Shown: one piece after another, positions 11,073 through 23,181 of the stretch
How positions within the stretch are numbered: position 1 is the first letter of the stretch
Layout: every line of letters begins with the position of its first letter
Assembly (NCBI GenBank): GCA_002794785.1
Contig: NBBA01000001.1
Coordinates: 2,232,001 to 2,296,000, forward strand
DNA from: Coniferiporia sulphurascens
Lineage: Eukaryota; Basidiomycota; Agaricomycetes; Hymenochaetales; Hymenochaetaceae
Length of the DNA: 64,000 nt
Reading direction: 5' to 3'
Program-made: the position numbers and the translations under genes
The notes under the pieces: model-generated
The model's input: the letters and a program-made list of their open reading frames with translations, nothing else
Told to the model about the DNA's origin: nothing
Database searches by the model: none

Positions 11073-14000
11073 TCAGGTAATCAAATACCAGTGCTTCCCC
11101 TTCTGAACAAACCAATGTACACCAGCTTCTTCTCGCCTTGAGATTGCTTCAGGGCATATCGGACCAGAACCGACGCCGAAATGCGCCCTTAGGCTTCCGT
11201 TTGATACCAGGTGACTTAGCACGTCAGCGATTTCCTGACGGTCATATACTGCCCTAAGACGCCAACGTAATTCGGCCTGAAAAGCGGATAACACCCGGAA
11301 CGGGTCAGAATCAGTCTTCTTGGATTGAGTGTGATAGGGTCTGACCTGCGACATGCCCGGCCTCATATGTACGAGACCCATTACAGCTCGGAGGGCAGCA
11401 TCCCAACCTTCAAGGGTACGCCCTGTGGTGATGTCTAGCCACCGTCTTGGGAATATCTTCCTGGCTGACCGGTTTACTCCAGTGAGGGTCACTGTCCATG
11501 GTCCGACATATTTCGCTGATATGATCACTGATGACGAATATCCGACGAAATAAAGGATGGGTACTTGAAGTGTATACAGACGGTATATGACTGTAGCACA
11601 AAGATCTTCGGCATACTCCATTTGGAGGGCTGCCTATAAGGACATGAATTAGTCGACTCCGCAGACTAAACAAGCTCACATAATTATTGTGCTTACCTTC
11701 AGTTCGTCAACCTCGATACCATGGGATGTGCGATTTTCAACCCGTTCCATGATGGAGCGAGCAATAAGTTTATCCTCATCGGGCCACGAGCTGAGCTGGG
11801 CAGTGGCCTCCTCTATACACTTTATACAGTCTATTACCCCCTCGACCAATTTATGGCAGCACGCCTTATCACCAGTAATTGATAAACCATGGTCTAATGG
11901 GTTAGCGTCCTCATGTTGTGTGCTGAAATTGTCAGATAACGATTCGACGCTTATCATCGGAAAGGAATTGTCACTAAATTTGACCTGTATGCCCAATTCG
12001 ATGTCGTCGTCATCTGAAAGAACACTTAGAGATATAAGAGTAACGGGAAAATCAGCACTCCTCACCAACTTTCCTGCTGTTTCCATCCACGCTTGCGCGA
12101 GTCGTCTGAGCATGTTCGGTATTTATTCTGAATTCAGCTTTGCAGTCAGAGATTTGTTGTAGAATCGCAGCAGTGTCTCCATCCGTGGAAGCCAGGGGCC
12201 ATTCGCGCCATCCATCCTGACTTAGCGCGTACGATTCCTCCAATTGGGATGCATCCGAGAAGAAATCTCCTGGAAAGATACCTCCGAGAGCATTCTGATT
12301 CCTATCGTAGACTTAACCCCATTGTTAGAGTAGAAAGACCGGGACTAAAACGTACATCTCAGAAATCTTGGCGGTACGTCCTGGAACGAGCCGCGAGGGA
12401 TCTCTCACAAGCCTCGCAAGCACATTGTGAGACAGCAAATTGTCCATTGCTACAGTGATATCCCCTTCCCCGGCTTTTTCAAGCAGAGTTGCCGCCTTAC
12501 TACCGTCATAAGTCGCGTTCGGAGTACCAATAACCATCTCATAGAATAAATTAGTCTTTGTTATAGCATGCTGTCGTTCACTTACTTTCAGAGCCGATTC
12601 AGCAAAAGAAATGGAATCAAGTATATCTTCCTCGGTATTAACCTCGTTCTCTACGACGAATGCACCTTCAAGGAAGAGCCTTTCGCGTGCCTCCTCTCCA
12701 ACAGCATTATTGAACAGAAAATCCCAATTGGTATGAATTGGACCGTGCTCAAGCTGAGTCCAAAGGCTGGTAATCTCGTTTAAATCCGCTGGCATAACGA
12801 AATCCGTTTCCCCTTTGTCGTTGGATATTCCAACCCGACTGGGAATCGGCTTAGGGATTCTACGGTTACAAAATTAACATAAAGAAATGCTCACATTGCG
12901 TTCTTGTCTATATATTTGCGCAGGTATCCCAGATGGGTCTCTAGATCGAATTCAGTTGGACTGCAATAATTATCATCCGGAAGCTCGGGTGTCCCTCTCT
13001 TCCTCATCCATAGCTCATACCAGCAGTTTTCCAGCCGCTGTAGATACGAATCCGCTCCCGGCTGATCCCTTAAGGCTGATATCCTGGCTCGAACGGAATT
13101 TCGAGGAATAGATGGAAAAACTTGGTCCAGAGCAGCCCACTCCAGCCGATGATAAGCACGACACCTTGCTCGTACAATAACGGATGCGTCACGAGCCAGT
13201 TCATCAAGCTCCGGATTCCATGAGAATCGTTGACGCCGAACACGTCCAACGCGAGTGTTTTTACGAACTGCAAATAATGAGGACGAAAACTAAGGCAAAA
13301 AAACGAGACGACGCTAGCGTACCTTCGGTAGACTTTCTACCAGGACGACTGCAAGCATTGATTTCTTTACTATTCCCGTCTGAGGTGTGTCCCTGCGTAT
13401 TGATCAGTGGCTCCATAGGTCTGCTGTGGAGCAAATTTTTACTCGGAAGGGAGGTACTAGTAGCGGGCTGTATCTGGGCTTTGAAACCAGGAGTAACCTG
13501 AGGGAATAACTTGCGAGCGAGGCGACTTTTTTTGGCCGCTTCGATAGCCTCGACAATTTGTGTTTCCCATTGATGGTTATCTTGGACTGTATTCCCCAAA
13601 ATGTAAGATTGGCGAAGTTTACGGAGACGCGAAGCCGCCACTCCTTTCAGTGAACCCGGATGAACCTTTTCAACCAAGGCATCCCAAGAGATTTCCCGAT
13701 TTTTTACAGCCTCCATCGCCTTCTGGGCCAAAAGCAACTTCATTTCAACCTTTTGTCGTGACAGCTTTTTGCTTGCCGCTGTTCCCCGAACCCGTTTTGA
13801 CGCTGTCAGTAAATCCTCGTGAGACGTTACAAAATACCTCTTGACAACCTCGATTGGAGCGGAGATAATGTAGCTAATTTGTCGCAAACGAGACACACCG
13901 TCATCAGCGTCTTGTACAGGTGTGTTGGCCGTACCAAGGTCAACAAATTTCTTAAGATACTGAGTTTGATACCAAGAAAGCGTGTAGTCAGATTTCCAAG

Positions 14001-17000
14001 AAGCCACCCTCCTCAACGCTGCCGCGACATGTTGGTCGATTATATGGGGCCCGTGTGGTGTCGCGCCGGTCCCTGCCTTTGATTGTTCTTTTCGCGCGTA
14101 ATCTTTGTCCAAGCATGACAACCTGAGTTCCTCCCAAAATGCCTTTACTTCGTTTTCACTTGAGATTCGCATATCCTTCGAAAACGGCGGGGGGTCCTCC
14201 TGAAGAGCGAACTGGTGGATCGGTGCGAATCTATTGAATTGCCAGTATTTGGGGCGAACGACAGGAACCCTGGAGGCCCAGTCAGACCTTACTTCCTCAA
14301 AGGCGGCTGGATGTGGCCCATTAATGGGGCAGTGAAGGACGGAGGGTCTGTCGGATTCAGCCTGTTGGAGTGGTTTCACAATCTTCATCGAACAGAGATA
14401 CTCTAACAGATCGAAGATACGATCGCGTGATCTGGCTTTCCCTATGTGCAAAGCATTTCGCCATTCGTCCGGAATGTCTCTTAAAGGCTTTTCCCTGCCC
14501 CCTTCCGTCGCAAGTGCGCCCTTGATATCTTCCGAGAAGTAGAGAGATGGAATGCAAGCGCAATATGCAGACAGCGATATATCGTTTTCGAAGAAAGCCC
14601 AACTGATAATCCTTTGCTCCGAAGACACTATGAAAGGCGATTTACTATCGTGTTCGAAACGAAGAACGGAGTGTAAGTGGAGTTTCCTTGCCCGCATGAC
14701 CTTTCCGGTTATATAGCCATAAATTTGTGACAGGGTCTGTTTTTCAAGAAGAAGGGCCTCTCGAATGACATCGTCAGAATGCTCAAACAGTGTTTGCGCG
14801 CGACGAGGATTTTTATGCCAACGTTCATGGTATATTTCATGACTGTCCAGTTCATATAGCCATTTATTTGCCAAAGCAAGAGTGCTATCGGGATTGACTT
14901 CCAGCTCTTTCTTCGCTAGCTCCCGGATCTGCGCTTGTCTCCGAGGAACTTGAACCAGAGTGGCTCCCTGAGCGGCAATGTAATCGTGCAGCTGTTTGTC
15001 CGACACAGTTGGCAAGTATGCTATCTTGGAATTACGGCTTCCTCCCATGATAGAAGATATGTTTGTGGTCACCGTTTTGATACGTCCGCGGGAGACGAGG
15101 TTGTCAAGACTATAGTACAGAGTCCGCCTATCCATTCTAGTCCCAATCGGTGCACTGACCGCTTCGCCTGCCTTGACAGTATCTTCAATGAATTGCATAA
15201 ACGTAAGGAGAAATTCGCTACTTGACGTGTTAACTATTCCGCCAGCGTTTTCTACTAGCTGAACGAGTTCATTCTCTCGTCTCATAGCAGATAGGTTGGT
15301 CCTTCCCAAAAATCGGGTGGAGACCTTTTTTCTATTATTGTCCCCCGGAGAAATGCTGCGTTTGCTTGCATTTTCCGTTATATCGACTGCATTTTGAGTG
15401 ATCAAATGAGGATGGGTTGTAAGGGAGTCTCTTCCCCCACTCAGGACGTCATTCGCTCTCGCCTGGTTATTGCCAGCCACAACGTCCGCGCCGACATCCA
15501 TCCCACCAAATTGCAATGTGCGATCCAGCTCAAGTACATGCTCAGCAGGATCATAAGAGGTGCTTACTCGACAGCTAATCTCGTCGGCCAAGGACATTCT
15601 ACTGGTGGCCCCACCTTGCGCAGGCGGAGTAGACGGCCGCTCTGATAGATTGACAAGAGCTGAAGCATACCCATTGACTTTGGCCAGCGAGGTAATTACT
15701 TTGGCGACCTCGTCGCCATAACCTCCCCTCCCTTTACCCAAAGTTTGTCGAGAAGTAGGGACGGATTCCGGAGATCTCAGGTATTCATCTTGACCGGGCA
15801 CAGAAAATACCATGAGCATACTGGAGTTCGCACTTGGGGGACTGTGTTGTTCAGGAACAGACGACGAAGCCAACAGACCACTCCCGGATACCGTCGTGGA
15901 GGGTCGAAGAGTATCTGACTGGGGCCATAAAGCAGGAGATACATAGGCCGCAGAAGCAATTGAAGAGTCAGAAAATACAGTATTTGTTCCAGCCTCATCT
16001 CCTTTGCACGTTGGTGTATGTCCCTCTGGCTGAGCTGAGGTATTTGAAGCATTTTCGGTAGCCCCATGGGAGATCTGGACTTCGGAAGTGTCACTTGTTG
16101 TTTGGGAGAGTGGAATGCTCGGATCGCTAGTAACGACCTGCACCCTTTTCGATGGTCGTCCTCTCTTGCGTTTCGGGAGTTCCCGGGAAGGCGGATCGTC
16201 CCTGGTCGTTGCATCTACATTGGTTCCGGCTTCGGCACTCGCCTCGAATCCCTGATAACTACCGTTGCTTCTCTTCCGTTTAACGCTTTGTTTTGCAGGT
16301 GTTAAGTCATCCTTGCTTCCGGAGTCCACTTGAGCGTCCCCCGTAATGATAGTGGCTGTTGTTTCCTGGCCCTTCTTGGCCCTTTTCTGCTTTCTTCTGT
16401 CGGCAAGCTCTGGGTCCTTCACGGGTCTTCCTCTCTTTCTGGTACCGTCCGGAAGAATAGGGTTTGTCCAACTTTTTTCTTTCTTCTTCGGAGGTGCCTC
16501 TGCCCAGCCATCCTCAATAAATATCCCCTTGACTTTCTTCGATATCTTCATTTCTTTGACGCAGGCTCCAGCCACAGTTCCGATCTTCCGAGGTCTACCC
16601 GATGACCCACCACCCCATTTGCTCAAATACTCGGCAAGGTCATCACGAGTCTCATAGAAGTCTGCTCCGCGGACCTCATTGAATCCCCGTGTGTTAGCCA
16701 GGTCTTGGGAAGTGTACCTACTCGAGGGCTGTTGAAGCCCTTCACGCGCCATAAGCTCGGAATAGCCAGATAATGTGAAAAAGCGATATCTGCGCTCGCG
16801 TCCGTGCGTTTCCAAAACTTGGATAATGCAAAAATCCGCGAGGTGAGAGGGTGGAGCTTGGCGTTCCATACGGGAGATAAGGAGCTCCAGAGTTCTCTTA
16901 TCATAAGAGCCAAGATGATCAGACAGCTCCTATGCACAAGCGGCACATTAAAAATTCGCCAATCAAAAAGAGCAAATTTGAGCACACACGTTAAGTGTTA

Positions 17001-18657
17001 TCCCCGTTGCTGAGGACTCCTGCATGAGGTTGATCATTTGTTTATGAAGTGTCATCGTTGACTTCACGTGCTTCTGGTCGTTGAACAGATCTGATATGAC
17101 TTTTCAACACAAGAGAATAGCAGCAAAGACGGCTAAGTATTACCTTCTGTTATCAGATTTTCAATCATGTCATCCTCCTTCTCCTCCTCATCTGGGGCTC
17201 TGATGATGCTAGTGTCCTGGACCATCACCTTATCCATTTCAGGAGAAACCAGACGGAGACATAGCTGTCTATTCTGTGTCATATTTGGATTCGCGCTTGT
17301 AACAAGAATTTTCTCTATTGTCCCTTCGGCGATAAGCTCTTTCAGACGCGCAATAAAGAAGCGCCTATCAGTACGAGAGCGAGGCCGGAATCCCTGTTGT
17401 ATTCTTTAGTCAACCAGTTTACTACCTTATCACATCAATGTCAATACTCACGATCCGCACAGCAATGTTGTTGTATGGTTGTATCTCGTTCACGGAATGC
17501 TTCAAGAGCTTGATAAGCCGCTGCCGCAGAATGTTCAAGCTTGTCAAGTGACGGGTATCGATTGGATCAAATTGCGGCGTATCAAGCATCTTGCTGTCAG
17601 CCCCAGCGGAATCAAGCATTGAGTCTCCACTGTCGTTTAGATTGCCCTGAGCACGGAACTCTTCCTCACGAATTTTCTTCCATGTCGCGCTGCGATCAAA
17701 GAAATATTTGTGTACACAGAAATTTTGGCTGGTTCCACCCCGGCGTAGCTTCACGCTATATTATAAGTAGTACATTTAGTTACTTTTCATTAGAGGAAGA
17801 CTATTACTCACACGAGGTCCAGCTCTAGAAGCTGTTTAACCAGATAGAAGCATGTCTTCTGATCATACCCCGTCGCCTTTCCAAGTTCAAGGACACTGAG
17901 ACCTGATTCACGAGCACGTGCAATAAGCTGAAGAGAGGCGTACACCATTGGTGTGAGTTTCGCAGGCTATGAACATCAGTTATGAGCTCCAAATAATTGA
18001 ACGTATTTCACACTACCTTTGCATGCGATCCGGTAATTGCTACAAAGCAGGTTTCAGGATCTGTTGCAAGCCTAAGTCGGCCGCCATACTTTTGAAGAAG
18101 ATCGTGCAAAGAGTACGTATTTGCGTCCTGGACTGCCTCGAGCTTCGTAACAGCCAGCATATCTTGTTTCCCATCGTCCCCATCTCCACTAGCTTTCTTT
18201 GCGGCCCTCGGCTGAGGAGGGATATAAACTTCCGACGATTGCCCTTCCGGAAGTAACCCGACTCTAACAGAGGGTTGCTGAGCGACCAGAGTCCATACAA
18301 ATGCATGATAGGAATCATCAAGTGTCTGTCGCATAGAGACGTGAGACGCATAGAATTCAGTGATGAAGTCGCGCAGTCTGGAAATATTACAGCCTAAAGG
18401 GAGAAATAGAAGATTGCCTTTTAGCCATCGAAAAGGTGGAAATAGAGTTGGTGAATAAATCGTTGCCCAGGTACATAGAAAGGGTTTCCACTTCAGACTT
18501 GGCCGCAGCTGGGATCGAACAGTGCGTTTTGGGTCGGCTAACTGAGGAAGTCGTCCCCCAAATGTACCGCCCAGTAGCAAGAGAAAATGAATAAACACAT
18601 ACCAAGGTCCCCATCAAAAGCTAGCTCCCGAAGGCAATGCTGAAGTAGCTCATCCAT
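11073..18657 (-). CDS. TFC3: Transcription factor TFIIIC largest subunit, B-block binding (tau138/Tfc3)
   Basis: DNA-binding subunit of TFIIIC that recognises the B box of tRNA genes and recruits TFIIIB and Pol III. The first exon encodes MDELLQHCLRELAFDGDLG (18603-18657), followed by a 209 bp intron and a winged-helix start CNISRLRDFI. The B-block-binding winged helix lies near 17750-17960: an ARESGLSVLELGKATGYD stretch, then VKQLLELDLVVKLRRGGT. The huge exon 13261-16869 carries two AT-hook-like basic motifs (RKRGRPVKD near 16430 and KRKRGRPSKR near 16160), a disordered Ser/Pro-rich part and an extended winged-helix region. The C-terminal exons (13260-11073) continue in the same family, with YVGPWTVTLTG and PRRWLDITTGRTLEGWD, and end KGKHWYLIT. 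The size, estimated at about 2,000 residues, fits the family. The individual small open frames between 11073 and 13273 are exons of this one gene, not separate genes. Confidence 0.88.
18394..18602 (-). other. Long first intron of TFC3 with a B-box-like sequence
   Basis: The donor is CTTG|GTATGT and the acceptor CCCTTTAG; at 209 bp it is about four times the usual intron length here. The minus strand contains GTTCGATCC at 18512-18520, matching the B-box core. No correctly spaced A box and no T-stem pairing are visible, so it is not a tRNA gene. Confidence 0.6.
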
Positions 18658-19172
18658 TTGATGAAAGTCGCGTAAATCGTCGCTTTTCCAAAGTTATGGC
18701 ACCCTTTATGTGTTCTGTTCGGGAAATCTCAGAAATGAAGGATTTCACAGGTGTTGGAGGTAAACGCGATAATGTCTTAGAACGATAGCCCGCAACCGCC
18801 ACACCCACGAATGTAATGAGGGAAGACAAATCTTCAATGGACGCGCCATGGAAAACGAGTACGAATCGTGGGCAAGACATGCCTATTTGGTTATTATGAA
18901 AGGTAGCCAGTGGTCTTCGTCTTACTGAGCACCGAAGACACTTTAAATAAGTAGTAAGGTATAAAACATCTAGTGTATGTAAAAGAACTTCCCAATAATA
19001 CAAGTACTGCGTAGATGGCACGTAAGGTAGGCTCTACAATCTGGGCGCGCAGCAGGCCGTATAGAGGACATTCTAAGGCTCCTTGAAGAACCATCCTGAC
19101 CCGTTTTTGCTGGGTAAATAAAAAAAGCCAGCGCGAAACAGCAAACCATTCAAAGAAAGAAAAGTCGAGCAC
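18658..19172. other. Intergenic, TFC3 promoter region and PRELI-gene 3' UTR
   Basis: Both flanking genes are on the minus strand. Small open frames here match no known protein. No repeat is obvious. Confidence 0.45.
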
Positions 19173-19830
19173 TCAAATCGACTGGAAAGCAGTATGTTGG
19201 TCCTTCCCTTCCCAAAGGCCTCTCAGGACATCAGTAAAACCAAGCTTCCCCTTCTGTGCATTTTGTTCGAACCGATCCGCTAGCCACTGTTCTAATTTGT
19301 CCGAAACACTTCTCCACAGTGTCATCCGCGCCTGTATTTCGGCCGTCTGGGAAAATGTCGTCTCGCCCTTCGGGTGAGATGGAGAAGGGAGGTATTGGAT
19401 ACGCTCGTAGCAAGTCGCGAATTGCGATAACGAAAGGTTTACGGAAGTGATTGTGCATCTTTGTGACGATGGGTCAACAAAAGAAATTTCTCGGACATAT
19501 GCATCTTCAGAACCACCGAATAGCTGCAACGTATACGAAGATGAGGATGTGAACAGTGACACCGCAAGAAACCCACCTTCAAGATCCACGTCGGTGTCTT
19601 CTGTTTACAACCCAAAACACGCTCCGTACGAACAATTCCGGTATCTGGATCCACAGACCGATCGAGTACATCTACGCTGAGGACGTGTGAGCAGTGGGGG
19701 TTTGGGTATTTATGCCACATCCCAATCACGACGTGCGACCAAGGATGACTGTGTAACGATTATAAGCTGCAAAATGAGCGGCCAGTAAAATTACGAACTT
19801 ATAATTGAAAACCTGAGAGAAATAGTGCAT
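19173..19830 (-). CDS. PRELI/MSF1-domain protein (Ups/SLMO family), mitochondrial lipid transfer
   Basis: PRELI-domain proteins shuttle phosphatidic acid or phosphatidylserine across the mitochondrial intermembrane space with Mdm35/TRIAP1. The spliced N-terminus MHYFSQVFNYNHPWSHVVIG has the diagnostic HPW motif. It continues with KYPNPHCSHVLSVDVLDR and RTERVLGCKQKTPTWILK, then VDPSSQRCTITSVNLS and a terminal amphipathic helix (LEQWLADRFEQNAQKG). Two introns, near 19740-19797 and 19537-19588, restore the family sequence exactly. The YPNP and VDVLDR motifs favour the Ups2/PRELID3 (SLMO) branch over Ups1, but the exact paralogue is not certain. Length, about 185 residues, is normal. Confidence 0.9.
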
Positions 19831-20846
19831 CGTCGCGGTCGTGAATGAGCGTTATAGGGACAGAAAGGTTGTCTCCGCAGGGCCCGCACTTGAAATCTCT
19901 GATGATGGCAGGTGAAGCCTCAGATTTTCTCCACGGTCCGATTTTCGCCGAATCGGCTCGCACGTGAAACAGCCAATAGTAGGAAAGCCATTTTATGCAC
20001 GTATATAAGGTTGCGCACCGGCACGCCACTCAACCTACCAACTTGACACGCCAACAACTATCGATTTGCAGGTGCTGTATATATCGGATTATTATGCCCG
20101 CGACACAGCTCGAAAGTGTGCCTGCTTTTGTTGTTGTTTGAAATATGGATGAGAACTGACTTCCTTCTTACTGTAAGGGAGGTCCGGACTTGGTGCACAT
20201 GATGTATATACATAAGTCGGCCATTGTCCCTCCAGTAAGTACCTTATTTATCTGTGCGTTGAAACTCCAACGAACAATCGATGTGACGGGACCCTTAAAG
20301 GGAAGATACATATAAGGTGGTCAATGCGATAACGTGAGGCAACTACATACTACATTTTGGGCAGAGCCAGTTAACTGGCACCGATACTACATGATATTGT
20401 ACGCTGCAGGCTAATTGCATTCGTACCCGAACTAGCCTCGTCTGGTCCATCTTATTCGAGATCGGACCTCGGTTCAGACAAATATAGAATAAACGTAAAT
20501 CCATACTGTCCAACTTTTGTCTACCCCAAAAATCGGATTGCAAACACATGCTTAATATATGTTTGAGCGCAGTTGCCTTTACTATGCAAAGTTCATTCCG
20601 GCATGAGTGCAGCGTTCCTTTCCATTCGAGGCAGGGAACCTCGATAATGGGCATTTGCCGTGTTACATCCAATCCGATGCCGCTTACACAATAGCATGAC
20701 AGGTACGGGATTCGCGGTATTTTGACGGATGTTCGCGGCTGGGATCGTACAGCAAACCTGGCCCCTGTCACTTATCCCTAGGTCCCCTTGCCTTGCGCCT
20801 TTTCGAGCCCCCAACTATGTCCCTGCAATCCGGACATTGTATATTC
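19831..20846. other. Intergenic, about 1 kb, no gene recognised
   Basis: This contains the PRELI-gene promoter side, with a TATATAA-like stretch near 20003, and the region beyond the ROK1 3' end. Minus-strand open frames at 20343-20814 carry no recognisable domain. A minus-strand stretch near 20735-20755 (CTGTACGATCCCAGC) resembles the B-box-like stretch at about 18510 in the TFC3 intron. Confidence 0.4.
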
Positions 20847-22877
20847 CTAAGTATAGCATGCACCACAGAGAGAGGAAGACACGCACTTCATCCTGATCGC
20901 CTGACTCCTGCCTATGCAATTATCTCTCGTCACTGTCTCTCCTCGCTTCGTCTTCCCCATCTCTCGGCGCTTCATTTTCGATGGCTTTGGCAACTTCGAC
21001 ATCCAATCAGGAACAGCCGAACCCGATTGTAACAAGACATTTGCAATACTAAGAACTGGCCATAAGTATGATGACCACGGGATAGATTGTCGACACCTAC
21101 GGCTTCAAGAAAGGTCTATCCTCGTTCGTAAAATATGTGATAGCGGTTCCCTCCCGTCCTGCCCGACCGGTACGTCCTGAAGAAGCGTGAACTTAAATGC
21201 TTGGTTTCAAACGTTAAGAAGATTATACCTATTCGATGAACATAGCTTTGTACGCTCGTCGGAAAATCGAAATTTATGACGCCTCTAATTCCCTTAAAAT
21301 TCATACCACGAGACATAACCTCGGTACTTATCATAACCCAGCTCTCGCCTCGTCTCATTCGCGCCACAGCATCCTCGCGCTCCTTATTCGTCATTCCAGC
21401 ATGAAGACAATCAACGTTTGAAATGTTGTTTAACACAAGCTGCTCTGCCAGAGAAGATGCGCGCGGTTGCGTAGATGTGAATATTATGATAGGAGGCGAG
21501 AACGGTTGAGATAAATAAGACAGCAAAGTGGGAAGCTTTGAGGACTCGTCAGCCACATAGGTCATCGTTTGAGCGATAGATGGTAGTGGTGTGTCCCTAA
21601 GCATGTATTCAGACCAGGTGAAACAGGAATATCAAGTTGCATGTATACTTACTTAAGGCCCACAACGACTCTCACGGGATTTTTCAGGACAGACAAGGCA
21701 AGTTTCTCTGCTCCGGCGGGTAGCGTTGCGCTAAAGACAATTTTTTGCACGTCTTCGCGAGTACAGGCTGAAATTATTTCTTGAGTCTGTTTAAGAAACT
21801 CGGAGTCAAGTAGTCGATCCGCTTCGTCCAGAATGAGGTGCCGAACGCTACACGAGCATCAGCAACGTATGTTCCTTGGTAAAAATAGGATGCTCATACT
21901 TGTCTAGACTTATACGCCCATCACGTATGGAGTCGACTAAACGCAGCGGTGTAGAAACGATCATATCTAGTAACCGTCAATTTAAATCCTATTCAATATC
22001 AACCAGTTCACGTACCAGTTTTGTCTCTTACAGTTTTGTCTTTGAGCGTATTAGCAGTCGCTTTACTGAACAGGACGATGCTCCATTTTCGACCCTGCGC
22101 CAGTTTCAAGCACTCATTATGTATCTGGTGTGCGAGTTCTCGCGTGGGCGCTAGGATCACAGCTCGAACACCCGTTCCCGCCTCCATAGCATTGCTCGCG
22201 ATTGGCGCATGCAGAGAGGCCATGATAGGAACGAGGTAGGAAAGCGTCTTCCCCGTCCCTGTTGGTGATATAGCAGTAAGGTCACGTCCCTAAGGTGCGG
22301 TGAGAATATAGACAGTAAACAGAAGACATTAGTACAGACTTCGAGTAGAATTGAAGTACAATGTGACTGTATCGTTGTCGGGACGGTGTAGCCGCTTTCC
22401 TTCAAATTTTGTATGAGGAGAGACGATATTTCGTATTTCTTCTGCAAAGCCTCAAACGAATACACAGGCACGGGGATGTTTGTCCCTTTACTCGTTACAC
22501 GATGCCTTGGTTGACTCGGGCCTTCACTTTTGTCTGCATTAGCGCATTTTCGATCTTTTTGGCTTATTTTGTCGTCTTCGTTGTCGGAGTCATCCCTCCC
22601 CCCTTCCTCATACCCAGCATCCGAGGCTTTGCGTTTCAGAGCATTCCCCTGTGCGTACTTGAAGAAATCAAGCTCAGGCGGAAGTTTCCCATTCTTCTCT
22701 GTGCTTCTCATCTCTTGTTTTTCCAACTGACCCGTTCTCTGCAAAAGTCATCATTCATAAGTGTCAACTGCGAGGTTAAACGGGCGTATGACGTACGTCG
22801 AAGAGCTGAAGGTCATCTCTAAATCGTCTTTTGTCAAATTTTACACCTCCGCGCGAAAGTAGATGAAATGTCTCCAT
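20847..22877 (-). CDS. ROK1: DEAD-box RNA helicase Rok1 (DDX52)
   Basis: Nucleolar ATP-dependent RNA helicase needed for 18S rRNA processing in the small-subunit processome. The start METFHLLSRGGVKFDKRRFR at 22877 fits the Rok1 N-terminus. The core shows the VPTTIQSHC Q-motif region, motif I ISPTGTGKT near 22255, Ia PTRELAHQ, motif II LDEADRLLD near 21815, motif III SAT, STEVMSRGMNF, and motif VI HRIGRTGRAGR near 21170. The C-terminal exon carries VPDWMSKLPKPSKMKRREMG, typical of Rok1; residues after about 20930 diverge from homologues, so the final exon end is less certain. Introns are about 50-60 bp. It is divergent from the carrier gene across about 300 bp. Confidence 0.9.
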
Positions 22878-23181
22878 CACACAGGCAGTAAAATCAACGG
22901 CCGTCACAAGTTCAGTTCAGTTCGGGCCTGCGCCTGTGGATTGAAGGCCTGGGTGGTTCAAAACTTGAGAATTTTGCCGGATGCCTTCGGCTATGATTAT
23001 GTAACAATCCAGCTTACGTATAGAATAAGGGGCTACAATGCTCAACTCGATAGACGCTTGCACACATAATTCCCTTCTTTCTCCCAAAGTTTTGCCATAT
23101 CTTTTTCATGAGGCGTCGGCGTCGTTAGCCCTCTTCGTGCAACATTCTTTTGCGTGTCTATCTCGGTTATAGAGGGTAGAA
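22878..23181. promoter_or_regulatory. Divergent promoter, ROK1 / mitochondrial carrier
   Basis: The start codons are 304 bp apart. The region is mixed in composition with pyrimidine-rich runs near 23070-23100 before the carrier gene. No TATA box is evident on either strand. Confidence 0.5.

Noticed and set aside
11073..13273. Several minus-strand open frames as separate small genes
   Set aside because: They join in order by short introns to the long TFC3 exon and share the TFIIIC family sequence.
18500..18580. tRNA gene in the TFC3 intron
   Set aside because: The B-box core is present, but no T-stem pairing, no A box at proper spacing and no acceptor stem can be drawn.
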